Made by a program: the position numbers and the translations under genes | The notes under the pieces: generated by a model | The model's input: only the letters and a program-made list of their open reading frames with translations | What the model was told of the DNA's origin: nothing | Databases searched by the model: none | Shown: positions 19,402 through 30,024 of the stretch, piece after piece | Position numbering within the stretch: the first letter of the stretch is position 1 | How the letters are laid out: each line of letters begins with the position of its first letter | Origin: DATKAS01 sp963773315 | Lineage (GTDB): Bacteria; Actinomycetota; Acidimicrobiia; Acidimicrobiales; DATKAS01 | Assembly (NCBI GenBank): GCA_963773315.1 | Contig: CAVZAF010000005.1 | Location: 1 to 64,000, forward strand | DNA: 64,000 nt | Direction: 5' to 3'

Positions 19402-20947
19402 ATGACCCGCTTTCGTTGCGCCGCGGCCTTCGTCATCGTGGCCGGCATCTCGCTGGTGATCCACGCCGATGGGACGTCGCAGTCCCAGTCCGCTGAAATT
19501 CAGCTCCAACTCGGCAATCTGCTGTTTGCCGAGGGCCAGTACCAGGAATCGCTCGACGCGTTCAAGAACGCGGTCCGAGGTGGCATTGCCCGACCAGATG
19601 CGGGACGCGCGCACCGGGTTCATCCAGTCGGCACTGCGGGTCGCCGAGTTCGACTCGGCGCGCCAGGAGGCCGAGCGGCTGTTTGCGTCGAGCCCGACGT
19701 CCGCCTGACGCGCTCGCGCTGTACGGCGACGCGCTCTGGGCGTCCGGGCTCGTTCGATCAGGCCGAAACCAAGTATCGCGACGCGCTGACGTCGGCGCCA
19801 GAAATTGCCGCGCGGCCTGCACGGGTTGGCCCGTTCGCTCGCCGCGCGCGGGCAGCTCGCGCAGGCCATGACCGAGGCGCAGCACGCCGTCCGCCTCGCG
19901 CCGCGCGACCTCGAGATTCATCACACGATCGGTTCGATCTACGAGCGGATGCACAAGTTCGAGGAAGCGGCCGCCGCGTACACCAACTACGTCAACCTGC
20001 TGCCGAACAAGGACAACAGCAACAAGGCCAACTGGTCGCGCGCCGAGATCCGGTTCCTGCGGTCGTTCGGCCAGCGCGTGCCGTTCGAGACCGATCCCGG
20101 CGCGGACGACAAGGTCTACACCGTTCCCGTTCAAGATGGTGAACGAGAAGGTCGTCGTGCGGGCGAGGGTCAACGGCGCGCTCGCGCAGGACTTCGTCGT
20201 GGACACCGGCTCGGAGAACACGGTCATCACGCGGCCGACCGCGCTGCGGCTCGGCATCCTGCCGATCACGCAGACGCTCAGCGCCGGCGTCGGCGACGTC
20301 GGCCTCCGCGGCCTGCAGCTCGGGCGCATCGACACGCTCGAGATCGGCGACCTCAAGCTCCGCAACGTGCCGTGTCTCATCAAGAATCCGCCGCTGCGCG
20401 ACGTGCCGATTCGCGAAACCGAGAGCCTTGTCGCCGCTCGCGCTCGGCTACTCGATGACGATCGACTACAAGACGCAGCTGATCACGTTCGGCAAGCATC
20501 TGCCGCGTCGAGCCGACCGACTTCGAGCTGCCGCTGCGGCTGTACCGGCTGGCGACCGTGCAGGGCACGATCGACGGCTCGCACCGGCCAACTTCATCGT
20601 CGACACGGGCGGCGAGGTCATCTCGATCAGTCCGGCGAGCTGCCAACGCCTCGGCAAGGAACGGGAACCGGCGAGATCGCGCTGCGCGTGTTCGGCACGT
20701 CGGGCTGGGATCGCGACGCGTTCCTGCTGCCGGGCGTCAATCTGGCGTTCGATGCCATTCGCTATCAACAACTTCTCGGTCGTCGTGCTGAATCTCGACA
20801 CGCCGAGCGCGCTGCTCGGGCTTCCAGGTCGGCGGCATTGTCGGCCACAAGTTCCTGAGCAACTACCGGGTCGCCATCGATCTCGAGCGCAGCATGCTCA
20901 GGCTCAAGAAGATCTTAGGCTCACGGCTCAGGCTCGCAGATTCGTAG
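19402..20947 (+). CDS. TPR protein with two retropepsin-like aspartic protease domains
   Basis: Secreted or periplasmic protein of about 510 residues. After a signal peptide (AAFVIVAGISLVIHA) come TPR-type helices (LGNLLFAEGQYQESLDAFKNA; HTIGSIYERMHKFEEAAAAY). The C-terminal part holds two aspartyl protease signatures, FVVDTGSENTVI near 20195 and FIVDTGGEVISI near 20595; together they would form an intramolecular pepsin-like pair of DTG motifs. The protein ends about 20947 after a low-complexity tail. Frameshifts near 19580, 19690, 19810, 20130, 20430, 20570, 20670 and 20820. Not a named family I can place; the substrate is unknown. Confidence 0.75.
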
Positions 20948-20974
20948 AGCAGCATGTCAGCCTCGAGTCCTGCC

Positions 20975-21448
20975 TTAAGCCGTGTTCTTCAGCCGCTCGA
21001 CGCGGCGGGCCTGCGCCTCCTCGCACACGCGCCGCTCGTCGTCGGTTTCGAGCAGCAGCGGCGGCACCGGCACCCGCGTGCCGTCTTTCGCAGATCGCCA
21101 CGAACGTCAGATACGCGCGGCTGGTCAGCTGTCGCGTGCCCGTCAGCGTTTCCTCCGAGTACACATCGACCTGCGCTTCGAGCGACGTGGTAGAAGGCGC
21201 ACGTGACGCGCGCCTTGAGGATGATCAGATCCCCGACCTTGATCGGGTGCAGGAACTGCAGGCCGTCCACGGCCGCCGTGACGAGCAGGCTGCGCGTGTG
21301 GCGGTGACACGCGATGGCTGCGGCGATGTCGATGAGGTGCATCACCGTGCCGCCGAGGATGAAGCCGAGGGGGTTGGCGTCGTTCGGCAGCACGACCTGC
21401 ACCATTTCGGTCGCCGAGTCGGACGCACGCTTTGGGGATGAGTTCCAT
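20975..21448 (-). CDS. Acyl-CoA thioesterase, hot-dog fold (BACH/YciA type)
   Basis: Hydrolyses acyl-CoA to free acid and CoA. Start ATG 21448 (MELIPK...); a frameshift near 21430 leads into MVQVVLPNDANPLGFILGGTVMH. The active-site region GGTVMHLIDIAAAIACHRHT holds the conserved Asp of the hot-dog thioesterases. The tail is ...VCEEAQARRVERLKNTA before the TAA complement at 20975-20977. Further frameshifts near 21190 and 21090. One hot-dog domain, about 157 residues. Confidence 0.85.
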
Positions 21449-21455
21449 GGAATAC

Positions 21456-21530
21456 AACGCTAAACGCAGAACACGCAGAAATCGCAGAGATCGGATTCCT
21501 CTGCGTGCTCAGCGGTCTCTGCGTTGAACG
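21456..21530. repeat. Palindromic repeat, CGCAGAG type
   Basis: Left arm 21456-21490 (CAACGCTAAACGCAGA...) and right arm 21498-21530 (complement, ...TCTCTGCGTTGAACG), with a short loop. Lies just upstream of the thioesterase start and just downstream of the large barrel gene. Same family as 40821-40900 and 47653-47731. Confidence 0.85.
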
Positions 21531-21533
21531 TCG

Positions 21534-24500
21534 TCAGAAGTCGTAGCCGATCCACACCGAGAAGCGGGCCTTGCGGAATTCGTGTGCTGCCGCCGGCCGG
21601 CAAACAGGACGTCTTCCCAGTCCTTGTTGAAGAGCGTGCGCCACGACCAGTCGAAGTGGATCGGGAAGCCGAGCGCGAAGGTTTCGAGTCCGACGCCGTA
21701 GGACGCTCGGCCGTCCTTCAGGCGGAAGCCATCGACTGGCCGCGGGGGCCGAAGAGCAGCACCGGCGTTGCCGCCGGCGTCGAGCACAGGGTAGCCGGCG
21801 AGGTCGGTTTGGACACCGATGGGCGACTTGCAGGTTTCGCTGCTGTTGGCCGCGAAGCTATAGGGGCTCGGTGTGTCGCTGACCGGCAAACCCTGCGACG
21901 AACAGAGGTTGTGCTCGGGCTCCCGTGAACCAGCCGCCGCCGATGTTCGCAAAGAACACGCCGCGGATGCCGCCGATGACGCCGATCGGCGTGAGCGCGG
22001 CCTCGATGAGCGGGAACCGCAGTTCGGCGTCGGCGAAGACGGCGTTCTGCCCGGAGAACTGCAGGTAGTCGTAGCCGTGCATCTCGGAGTTGCCGCCGAA
22101 GTAGGTGAAGTCGGGGAAGTCGCCCGAGCTCTTGAAGCCGCGGAAGCGCGTGGCCAGCAGGCCCGTTGTGCCGAGGCGCAGGTAGTGGCGCACGTCGACG
22201 TCGATCGTCTGGCGCGACAGCAGCTGCCGAGCATCGGGGGCGACACTTCGTAGGCGAGACGCATCGTGTTGCCGGCGAGCGGTCCGAATTCGCGGAAGAT
22301 GGTCGTTTCCTGGATGAATTCCACCCGCAGCGGGATGCATCGTGCCGTTGCTGAAGAGCGACCGTCCGTACGTCTGCCTGCTGGTACTCGCTGCGAGATC
22401 TGCTGCAGGCCAGGATCGTTGAACTCCTCGCGAGAGGTTCGTCGACGCCGCCCGAGACCTGGAGGCGCTGATACCGGTTGAGCGGGTAGATACCGATCAC
22501 CGATCCGCCGCGCGACGGTTTCGCGTGGCCTGGGCCGAGACTGCGGTCGATGAACGGCGCGTACGCGGGGTCGTAGAAGACGCCGCCGCTGGCCGTAGAA
22601 GAAGTGCGTCTGCGCAGAAGCCCTGGAGCGCGTACTGGATTCGCCGCGAGAGGTTGGACGTAGGACCCGGCGATCGTCCGGTACTGCGAGATGGACGCGA
22701 TCGAAGACGTTGAACTGCTGATCGCCGGTCACGTCGCCGAAGCTGATCTGCGGTTCCGCCGAAGATGTCGCCGTTGCTCGTGACGCCGACGTTGACCGGC
22801 GGACGGCCCTCGAGGAACATCTTCTCGAACGTCTTCTTCTTGCGTTGATTGTCGGCGACGAGCGTGTGCTGGATCGGCGCCTGGAAGTCGATGATCGGGC
22901 CCGGCGAGCCGAAGTCGGAGCTGGCGGCCGTGTGCAGCGGCTCCTTGCGCTCGATCGTGCGGATGCTGTGCTCGCCCTTGTAGTAGCTGATGAACGCGAT
23001 CTGGCTTGTCTGTCCCTGGTTCAGCACGACGGCCGACCAGTTGCCGCCGACCACGTCGGTGTACTGACGAAGCTCGCCGGTCGTAAGGTCGAGCGTCCAG
23101 ATGTTGTAGATGTTGCCGTTCTTCGCGACCTCCGGCTCGAGCGGGACGGCCGGATCGGTGGCCGTCGACGAGAACACGATCGTGTGGTCGTCGATGAATT
23201 GCGCCCCGGTTTCGTCGACCGTGCCGAAGGTGATCTGCGTCTTCTTCTTCGTGTCGAGATCGAGCCGGAACAGCTTCTGGTTGCCGCTGACCCGCGCGTT
23301 GTAGACGAGGAACTTGCCGTCGGGCGAGTAGCTCGGCGCGGAGTCGGCGAAGTCGTCGTTCGTCAGGTTGATGACCTGCTTGGTCTCGAGATCGATCGTG
23401 TAGATGTCGGCGACGCCGCCGCGCCGCGCCGCGAACGCCACCGTCCGGCCGTCGGGGGAGAACGCCGGCGACTCGGGCTCGTCGACCGACTTCATCGGGA
23501 TGCGCACTTCGATCTTGCGGGTCGAGCACGTTCTGCACGATGAGCGTTTCTTCCTTCTCCGTGCGGACGAAGTACGCGAGGCGGTCGCCCTTGGGCGACC
23601 ACGACATCCAGGGCATCTCCACGCGCTCGCCGTTGCCGGGTCCGAAGACGATGTGGTCGAAGCCCATGTCCTTGTCGAAGCCGCGCGTCAGGTTGCGGAC
23701 GATCGAGCCGTCCTTGGCTCGACACCAGGACGATGTCCAGCTCGCCGTCCTTTCGGTTGACGGTCACGACGGCGAGGAGATCGCCGGATGGCGACGGCGC
23801 GATCGACCAGGCGTCGGCGAACTCCGTCTTCTCGCGATTCGGCGCCAGGTCGCGGCCGTAGTCGGCCGGGCGCTCCTTGTCGCGGAACGGCTTGAACCGG
23901 TCCTTCAGATACCGGTCGAATGCCTGGTCGAACTCGTCCTTCTTCATCTTGAAGGCTTCTTCGTAGGCGTCCTCGCCGCCGCCGATCACGCTCTTGCGCA
24001 GCGAGAACATGAAACTGCGGATGCCTTCCTTGCCCCACTTCGCTTCGATGAACTCGAACAGCGCGTGACCGAGGTTGTAGGGCACAAGACGCGGGATTGT
24101 CGTGTTGCCGTACCCGTCCGTTTCGGTCATCTTCGGGACGATGTCGGCGACCGCCGCATCGCGGACGAACATCAGGTCGATCGGCGTCCACGCGCCGCGC
24201 TCGATCTCGGCGCCGCCCTCACCGACCCAGAGCGGATAGTTCCGCCGGACCAGCGACTGCGGAATGATGTCGAACTGAAATTGATGGGTGAGCTCGTGGA
24301 CGATGAGCCCGTAGAGCTGATCGGGCGGCTCGTCGATCGGCATGACCATCCGCCGCCGGACCGGTTCGGCAAACGCGCCGACGCCTTCCTGCGCCGCGCC
24401 GTCGGATCGACGTTTTCCTGTTCGAACTCGCTGTGCGTCTTGAACAGAATCAGCTGCATCTTGAAGGGCAGGTCGTGCTTCAGGTCGGCGCTGATCTGCT

Positions 24501-24751
24501 GGTAGGCGCTTTCCGCGTAGCCGGCGACCCGCGCCAGGTGCTGTTCGAGCTCGGGGTAGTAGTAGATTTCGAAGTGGTCCGTCGTGTAGATGTGCCACTC
24601 GAAGTTGTCGTAGTGAATCTTGTTCTTCCCGAAGTACGGCACGAACGGCGTCTGCGCGGCGACCGCGCTCGCGTAGCCGGCGACGACCAGGGCGACCAGC
24701 GACGGCCACGAGGGACGGCACGACAGCGGGCAGTGGCACGCGCGAACGCAT
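21534..24751 (-). CDS. Peptidase MA-like / TolB-type propeller / BamA-like barrel protein
   Basis: Very long cell-envelope protein (about 1070 residues). Start ATG 24751 with GAGGT upstream; a signal peptide is visible after correcting a frameshift. Order: (1) peptidase MA-like gluzincin domain with zinc motif HELTH (FDIIPQSL follows) and the third-ligand region VGEGGAEIERG; (2) WD40/TolB-like propeller repeats such as PAFSPDGRTVAFAAR and PSYSPDGKFLVYNAR; (3) a C-terminal beta barrel like bacterial surface antigens (YFGGNSEMHGYDYLQFSGQN; FFANIGGGW), ending ...RFSVWIGYDF with a terminal Phe. Frameshifts near 24640, 24390, 23720, 23520, 22760, 22580, 22350, 22215, 21935 and 21600. Likely outer-membrane anchored; function unproven. 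Confidence 0.8.
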
Positions 24752-24994
24752 AGGCAGTACCTCGGGCGGAAAACGCATGAAAGGCAGAGCTGCGATCTTA
24801 CTGTGACGGGTCGATGCCCTGCAAACGCTGTGCTCGGAAATTCGGGTCGGTGTTTCCTGCGGCGTCCGGTGTCCCCTTGGCGCGTCGGCCCGGCCTGTCG
24901 CTGACTCCTCCGGGCGACACGGCCCGAGAAGCTGGGCGGAATAGCTATACTGACCGGGCGGAATAATGCGCACCCGCCAGGGCTTAACGGACGG

Positions 24995-25573
24995 GTGGCG
25001 CGCGAGCGGCGGCCTTCGAGACGCGAGGCGCTGGCGAGTCTCGACAGCCTGTATCGGACTGCCCTGCGGCTCGAGTCGGGATCGCGCCGATGCGGAAGAC
25101 CTGGTGCAGGACACCTATCTCAAGGCCTTTCGCGCGTCCGATCGGTTCGAGCCCGGGACCAACCTGAGGGCCTGGTTGTTCACGATTCTCCACAACACGG
25201 CGAGAAACCGGTTCCGGGACCGCGCGCGCGACATGGTGGCGATTGACAGCGAGGTCGTCGATCGGGCCGCCGACGCTCCCGCCGCCGGGCTCGTCGCGCG
25301 CGAGGCCTCGACACGCCCCGAGAGCGCTGCTGCTGCGCGACACGCTGACGCCGGATCTGCAGGCGGCCGTCGACGCCCTGCCCGGCCGCCTTTCGCGAGG
25401 CGGTCTGGTTGCGAGACGTGGAAGAGTTTTCCTACGCCGAGATTGCGGCGATGTTGGACGTGCCCATCGGCACGGTGATGTCGCGCATCTCGCGCGGCCG
25501 TCGATCTGCTGTTCGATCGGTTGCGCCACGCGCGGTGCGCCCTGGCGCGGTCAGCGGGAAGAGAACAGAGCGT
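24995..25573 (+). CDS. ECF RNA polymerase sigma factor
   Basis: Alternative sigma factor. Region 2 shows LYRTALRL and ADAEDLVQDTYLKAFRA, followed by FEPGTNLRAWLFTILHNTARNRFR; region 4 shows WLRDVEEFSYAEIAAMLDVPIGTVMSRISRGR. I place the start near GTG 24995 since that frame gives EALASLDSLYRTALRL; an ATG at 24966 reads another frame. Frameshifts near 25090, 25310, 25400 and 25515; the stop is unclear because all frames stay open into the anti-sigma gene. A TATACT box at 24946-24951 may be the -10 element. It forms a unit with the anti-sigma factor at 25574. Confidence 0.82.
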
Positions 25574-26395
25574 ATGGCGACCTGCACGTCCATCGACCCG
25601 CTCGTCACGCCCTACGTCGACGGCGAGCTCCCGCTCGCCGATCGCACCCTCGTCGACGAGCACTTGCGTCGCTGCCCGCCGTGCCAGGCGCGGTCGCCTG
25701 GCCGAAGGCCGCGCGGAACCTCGTGCGCGCACGCAGAGCCGGGACTCGACCGCCGAGCGCGCGTCCGCGCGCCTGCGCGCCAGGTGCGGGGCGCTCGCGC
25801 GCGTGACGTCGACGAGTGGCGGCGCGGCCTGGGCATTGCGCCCGGTCAGGCGCGCCCGTCACGGCCAGGCGGCGCTGCGCGACCTGGCGCGGCCAGGCTC
25901 GCGCCGTTCGCGCTGGCCGCCAGCCTCGTGCTGCTCGTCGGCGGCACGTTTCTGTATCAGGGCGACCGAGCCGCTCCGCGCGCGTCCTGGCGGCGGAGCT
26001 GGCCGCCGATCACGTCAAGTGTTTCGCGCTCGACGACGTGCTCGGCACGCACGACACGCCGGCGGCCGTCGAAAGCGTCGATGTTGTCGTCGTTCGGTTG
26101 GCACCTGCACGTGCCGGGCAGTTCGACCGCGCCGGACTCGATCTGGTCGGCGCCCGCCGATGCCTGTACCGCGACGGAAGGTCGTCGCTCATCATGTACC
26201 GCCACGACGGCGAGGCCGGTGTCGATCTTCATGCTGCCCGAAAACCAAGCAGTCCGATGCCTGGTCGAAGTGCTTGGGCATCAAGCGGCGATCTGGTCGG
26301 CCGGCGACCGGACGTTCGTGCTGGTCACGCGCGGGTCCCGCGCCGAGGTGGAGCGGATGGCCACCTATCGCCAGAACCGCGTTGCACTGAGCTAA
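25574..26395 (+). CDS. Anti-sigma factor with zinc-finger (zf-HC2) domain
   Basis: Membrane-bound partner expected to hold the ECF sigma factor inactive. From ATG 25574: DPLVTPYVDGELPLADRTLVDEHLRRCPPC has the H..CxxC zinc ligands typical of ZAS/zf-HC2 anti-sigma proteins. A single transmembrane helix (FALAASLVLLVGGTFLYQ) follows near 25910. The periplasmic part is conserved-looking (ADHVKCFALDDVLGTHD; IWSAGDRTFVLVTRG) and ends ...QNRVALS with TAA at 26393-26395. Frameshifts near 25690, 25890, 25980, 26085, 26220 and 26265. Confidence 0.8.
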   Translation: MATCTSIDPLVTPYVDGELPLADRTLVDEHLRRCPPCQARSPGRRPRGTSCAHAEPGLDRRARVRAPARQVRGARARDVDEWRRGLGIAPGQARPSRPGGAARPGAARLAPFALAASLVLLVGGTFLYQGDRAAPRASWRRSWPPITSSVSRSTTCSARTTRRRPSKASMLSSFGWHLHVPGSSTAPDSIWSAPADACTATEGRRSSCTATTARPVSIFMLPENQAVRCLVEVLGHQAAIWSAGDRTFVLVTRGSRAEVERMATYRQNRVALS

Positions 26396-26420
26396 AATGC
26401 CGAGTGAGGAGCCTGAGGGT

Positions 26421-26972
26421 ATGCGCATGAGATGGACGATCGCCGGCGGTCGAGCGCGCTGGCGCTCTCGCTGCTGACGCGTGAGCACGCCGCTGCCTCT
26501 GTGGTTCGACGGGACGGCTCAGGCCGGCGCGACGGCGCCGCGTGTCCCGCCAACTGCCAAGGCGGCCAATCTCAACTTCACGATGAAGGACATGAACAAC
26601 AAGAACGTGCGCTTGTCCGACTACAAGGGCAAGGTCATCCTGCTCGACTTCTGGGCCACCTGGTGCGGCCCCTGCAAGGTCGAGATTCCGTGGTTCGTCG
26701 AGTTCCAGCAGAAGTACGGGGCGACCGGCCTGCAGGTCGTCGGCGTCTCGGTCGACGACACGGTCGACAAGCTGAAGCCGTACGTGGCGCAGTTCAAGAT
26801 GAACTACCCGGTTCTGCAGGGCCTCAACCACGACGACGTGCAGGACGCGTACGGTCCGATGTGGGGCATTCCGGTGACCGCGGTGATCTCGCGCGACGGA
26901 AAGATCTGCGCGAAGCACACGGGCATGGGCTCGAAGCAGTCATTCGAGAGCGAGATCAAGGCGCTGCTGTAG
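26421..26972 (+). CDS. TlpA-type thiol:disulfide (thioredoxin-like) protein
   Basis: Periplasmic thioredoxin-fold protein. ATG 26421 begins a signal peptide that is scrambled by one or two frameshifts before 26510. The mature domain shows the redox motif in LLDFWATWCGPCKVEIPWF, then cis-Pro region GIPVTAVISRDGK. Ends ...EIKALL at 26972. It follows the sigma/anti-sigma pair by 25 bases and may belong to the same transcript, which would suggest control by envelope or redox stress. Confidence 0.85.
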
Positions 26973-27017
26973 CGCAAGCCCGATCGCCGGCGTAACGCCG
27001 TGATATGATCGGAGCAG

Positions 27018-27243
27018 ATGTTGAAAGGATTCACGCACGCACGTCTCGCCTGCGGCTGCCGCATCACTTTCCGCGACGGCGTCGAAGGCAGTCCGGTGAC
27101 GGTCGTCGTCGACGAGAAGTCGCCAGGCTGCATGTCTATCGCTGCACGTGCGTGATCTGCCGCTCTTCGACTACCGCGAGGCGCTCCGCGCCTCGACGCG
27201 TCTCGGCCCGCCCGAAGAAGAAGAGTACGAGGAAGAAGGTTAG
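27018..27243 (+). CDS. Small Cys-containing protein, unknown
   Basis: After correcting one frameshift near 27120, about 75 residues: MLKGFTHARLACGCRITFRD, a beta-rich middle, then VRDLPLFDYREALR and an acidic tail (EEEEYEEEG). Cysteines lie at CGC and near GC before the frameshift, which suggests a small metal site. A TATGAT box lies 12 bases before the ATG. No family recognised. It faces the phosphatase-family gene at 27272. Confidence 0.55.
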
Positions 27244-27271
27244 GTCGGCCGATCTCATCGGCCAGCCAGCG

Positions 27272-28030
27272 TCAGCCCTCAGCACCAGCCACCACCACGC
27301 AGATCCACGCCCGACCCGTACGTCCGCCACCAGCGGCAAGTGATCCGACGCGACGAGCGTCAGCCGTGTCCGCGGCAGCTCGATGCCCACGATCTCCACG
27401 CGGCCCGCATAGTAGATGTGATCGAGATGGAGCAGCGGGAAGAATCCCGGATAGGTGCGCCGCCGCGGCAGAAAATCCTTCAGGTCCACGCTTCGCAGCC
27501 TCGCGCTCAGCAGCGTCGTCGCCAGTCCCTTCATCCATTCGTTGAAGTCGCCGAGGACGATCTTTGGACCCGGTGACGTGCCGGTCCGAGACGATCGAGG
27601 CGAGCCGCTCGGCCTGGTGGCGGCGCTCGAGGATCGCGGTGCCGAGGTGCACGTTGTAGACGTGCAGCGCGGCGCCGTTGACGGTGACGTCGACGCGCTG
27701 CAGGCGCCGCGGCTCGCAGGTCTTCCACGACAGGTCGTGCCCGAGATGTTGCGTGATCGGGAAGCGGCTGAGGACGGCGTTGCCGAATTGATGGCCGCGC
27801 AGCAGGCGGGCGGGCGCCATCACCCAGCCCATGCCGAGCGCCGCGCCGATCTCTTCGGCGTGGCTCCCGCCGCGCGGACCGGCGCCGACCACTTCCTGCA
27901 GCGCGATGATGTCGGCGTCGATGGCGCTCAGCACGGCGGCGATCCGTTCGGGGCGCGTCCGGCCGTCGAGTCCGCGGCACCGGTGGATGTTGTAGGTCGC
28001 GATGCGCAGCGGCACGGCAGCAGAAGGCAC
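27272..28030 (-). CDS. Endonuclease/exonuclease/phosphatase family protein
   Basis: Mg2+-dependent phosphodiesterase or phosphatase fold. GTG start at 28030 (PLRIATYNIHRCRG). Motifs in order: NIHR, DIIALQEVVG, GDFNEWMKG, a YPGFFPLLHLDHIYY core and the catalytic SDHLPLVADV. A frameshift near 27560 breaks the middle. The stop at 27272 is the nearest in one frame; the homologous frame continues to 27136, so the exact end is uncertain. The substrate could be DNA, lipid or inositol phosphate; family members differ. Confidence 0.82.
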   Translation of the reverse strand: MPSAAVPLRIATYNIHRCRGLDGRTRPERIAAVLSAIDADIIALQEVVGAGPRGGSHAEEIGAALGMGWVMAPARLLRGHQFGNAVLSRFPITQHLGHDLSWKTCEPRRLQRVDVTVNGAALHVYNVHLGTAILERRHQAERLASIVSDRHVTGSKDRPRRLQRMDEGTGDDAAEREAAKRGPEGFSAAAAHLSGILPAAPSRSHLLCGPRGDRGHRAAADTADARRVGSLAAGGGRTGRAWICVVVAGAEG

Positions 28031-28065
28031 TCGGGGCTATGATATCCGCAGAGGCACCACCCATC

Positions 28066-28368
28066 ATGGCTCGACTGAAATCGGAGATTGAAGTCACCTG
28101 TCCCTGCTGTCAGACCACGCTCGTGATCGACACGAATCTGGGGCGGATCGTGTCGCACCACGAGCCCGAGCGCGGCAACAAGCCCGAGTTGAGCGACGCG
28201 CAGCGCATCCTGGCTGACGAGGCGGCGCGTCGCGAGGCGATCTTTCAGCAGTCGGTCGATTCCGAGAAGACGCGCGGCGACGCGTTGTCGCGCCGCTTCG
28301 AGGAAGCGCTTCGTCAGGCGAACGAGGAGCCGATCACGAAGCCGACCCGGGACTTCGATCTGGACTGA
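28066..28368 (+). CDS. Small hypothetical protein with a CPCC motif
   Basis: About 100 residues from ATG 28066 (MARLKSEIEVTCPCCQTTLV). A single CPCC near residue 13 and the flanking beta hairpin look like half of a zinc ribbon; the remainder is a charged helix (ILADEAARREAIFQQSVD) with a basic/acidic end. An open frame back to 28039 adds nine residues. No frameshift. Function unknown; the start lies only about 35 bases from the divergent phosphatase-family gene. Confidence 0.65.
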   Translation: MARLKSEIEVTCPCCQTTLVIDTNLGRIVSHHEPERGNKPELSDAQRILADEAARREAIFQQSVDSEKTRGDALSRRFEEALRQANEEPITKPTRDFDLD

Positions 28369-28412
28369 CAAGACGGCGATTGGGAGTTGAGTGATCGGGC
28401 GACCCAGTCACA

Positions 28413-28932
28413 CTACCGTGGCGGCAGCGGCTTGCCGTCTGTGTCCACCTGAATCGTCTTCACGGGGCCGATGCCGGACAGCACGATAACGGCCGGCTCT
28501 TTTTCTCCCGCGCGTGCGCCGTCCCAATGCACCGTGTTGGCGATGTCCATCGTGAACGTGCCGGCATGCAAGCGGATAGGTGGTCCGTTCGTCATACACA
28601 TTGCTGGAACTGACCCACCAGGTGCCCGAGATGACATAGGCCCAGCGGACCTTGTCGTGGAAGTGAGGCCGCGAAAACGCCCCTGGCATCCACTTGTAGA
28701 CCAGCGTGTAAGGTCCCTCTTTGCTCGGATCGCCATAGAGGATGGCCGTGAGCTGCCGATTCGGGTCGCCGGTCCATTTGATGTCCTTCGGCAGGACGAA
28801 GGGCACATGCGTCGGATCGGGCGTGGCGCCAGGAGGATCGTTGACCGTCACGCTGGCGCTCTGTGCAAACGCGAGGGCGCCAAGCCCCACGACGACCGCC
28901 GCGCGCAAAATCGTTCTGGCAAGGAAACGCAT
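28413..28932 (-). CDS. Secreted cupin-domain protein
   Basis: About 173 residues starting ATG 28932 with signal peptide (TILRAAVVVGLGALAFAQS). One cupin barrel: PGAFSRPHFHDKVRWAYVISG holds the HxH..E-like metal site region, and TMDIANTVHWDGA the second histidine. A frameshift near 28570 (an extra base before CATGCAAGCGG) breaks the middle. It lies 10 bases downstream of the conserved secreted protein at 28943 and is probably cotranscribed with it. Confidence 0.8.
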
Positions 28933-28942
28933 CCGGGCTCTC

Positions 28943-29888
28943 CTATTGAGTGTCCTTCTTCTGAGAGTTCTTCTTCGCCTTCGCCATCAATTCCTTCAGC
29001 ACGAGCTGATATTCCGGGTACATCGTGTCCTTGCCGCCGCGGGTTGCCGCGAATGGCAGTCCCATGCTTTCCGAAAATTCCATCAGGTTGGCGTTCGCGC
29101 CTGGCAGGTGATGCGGGACGTACGCCGGCGATCGGCCGGCGATTTCGTCAACGATCTCATTCGACACAGCCCCGAGCTCCTGTCCGAGCGCCAGCGTCCA
29201 GGTTGTCGTCCGAACCAGCGGCTCCTCGAGGTAGATCGGATCCTGGACGACGCTGACGATCGTCATGTAGTCGCCGTGGCGAACGATGTGCTCCGTGATC
29301 GTCGCGCGGTCGCTGGCGGGCACGCCGTTGCGCTGTATCCAGCCGGCTTTGACGTGCGTGGTTTCCACCGTCAGCATGTGGCCTTCCCACGTGCCGGTCG
29401 AAAATCCCTCCCAGGTGTGTGCGGCGTAGTCGGGCGGATGTGGTCTCCCGTCCATCCAAATCATTCTCGTGACGCTTCCACCCATCGCTGCCCGATAGAT
29501 CTTGAACGCCACGAGTTGCTGCGTGGCATCGTCGATGACCTTGGACATCCGGAGCGGGCCTCCCCCGCGCGCCCAGTAGGCCGCCGGCCCTGGAATCGTC
29601 TGGTGCTCACGCAACGTCATGATGGAGGCATCCCAACTGTCGGCTTTGAGGCGCGCTGCATCATTGATCGGCAGACCCGCGTAGTCGCCAATTTGCGGCC
29701 CACCCCCGCCGTGAATGCCGCCCGCCGCTGCCGGGTTGGGGTTGTCGAAACGGTGCCCGATGTCTTCGTGCAGGTTTCCGGCCCACTCGCCGGAGAAATC
29801 AGTCTGAACTGGCGCCCGGCCACCACCGAGCGCCGTCAGTACCGAGCACCGAGAGGCCGATCCGGGCGATGCGCTTGACGATGATCAA
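28943..29888 (-). CDS. Conserved secreted protein of acidobacterial type
   Basis: About 315 residues. I infer a TTG start at 29888 behind AGGAGGG (29893-29899), giving a signal peptide (KRIARIGLSVLG), then FSGEWAGNLHED, GDYAGLPINDAARLKADSWDAS, IWMDGRPHPPDYAAHTWEGFS and ending VPHHLPGANANLMEF...TMYPEYQLVLKEL. I have seen this family often in acidobacterial genomes but know no proven role. One frameshift near 29825. Repeated conserved His, Trp and Asp residues suggest a catalytic or binding role. Likely operon with the cupin protein downstream. Confidence 0.75.
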
Positions 29889-30024
29889 GACACCCTCCTG
29901 TCGCGCCTGCTCCAGCCGGAAATTTCGGTTCAGGAGCCTGAGATGCGCCACTATACGCTTGTCGCGTCCCCGGCGGCGAAGGATTTTCGTCGCGACCATG
30001 AGCGACCACCAGGCGGCGGAGCTA

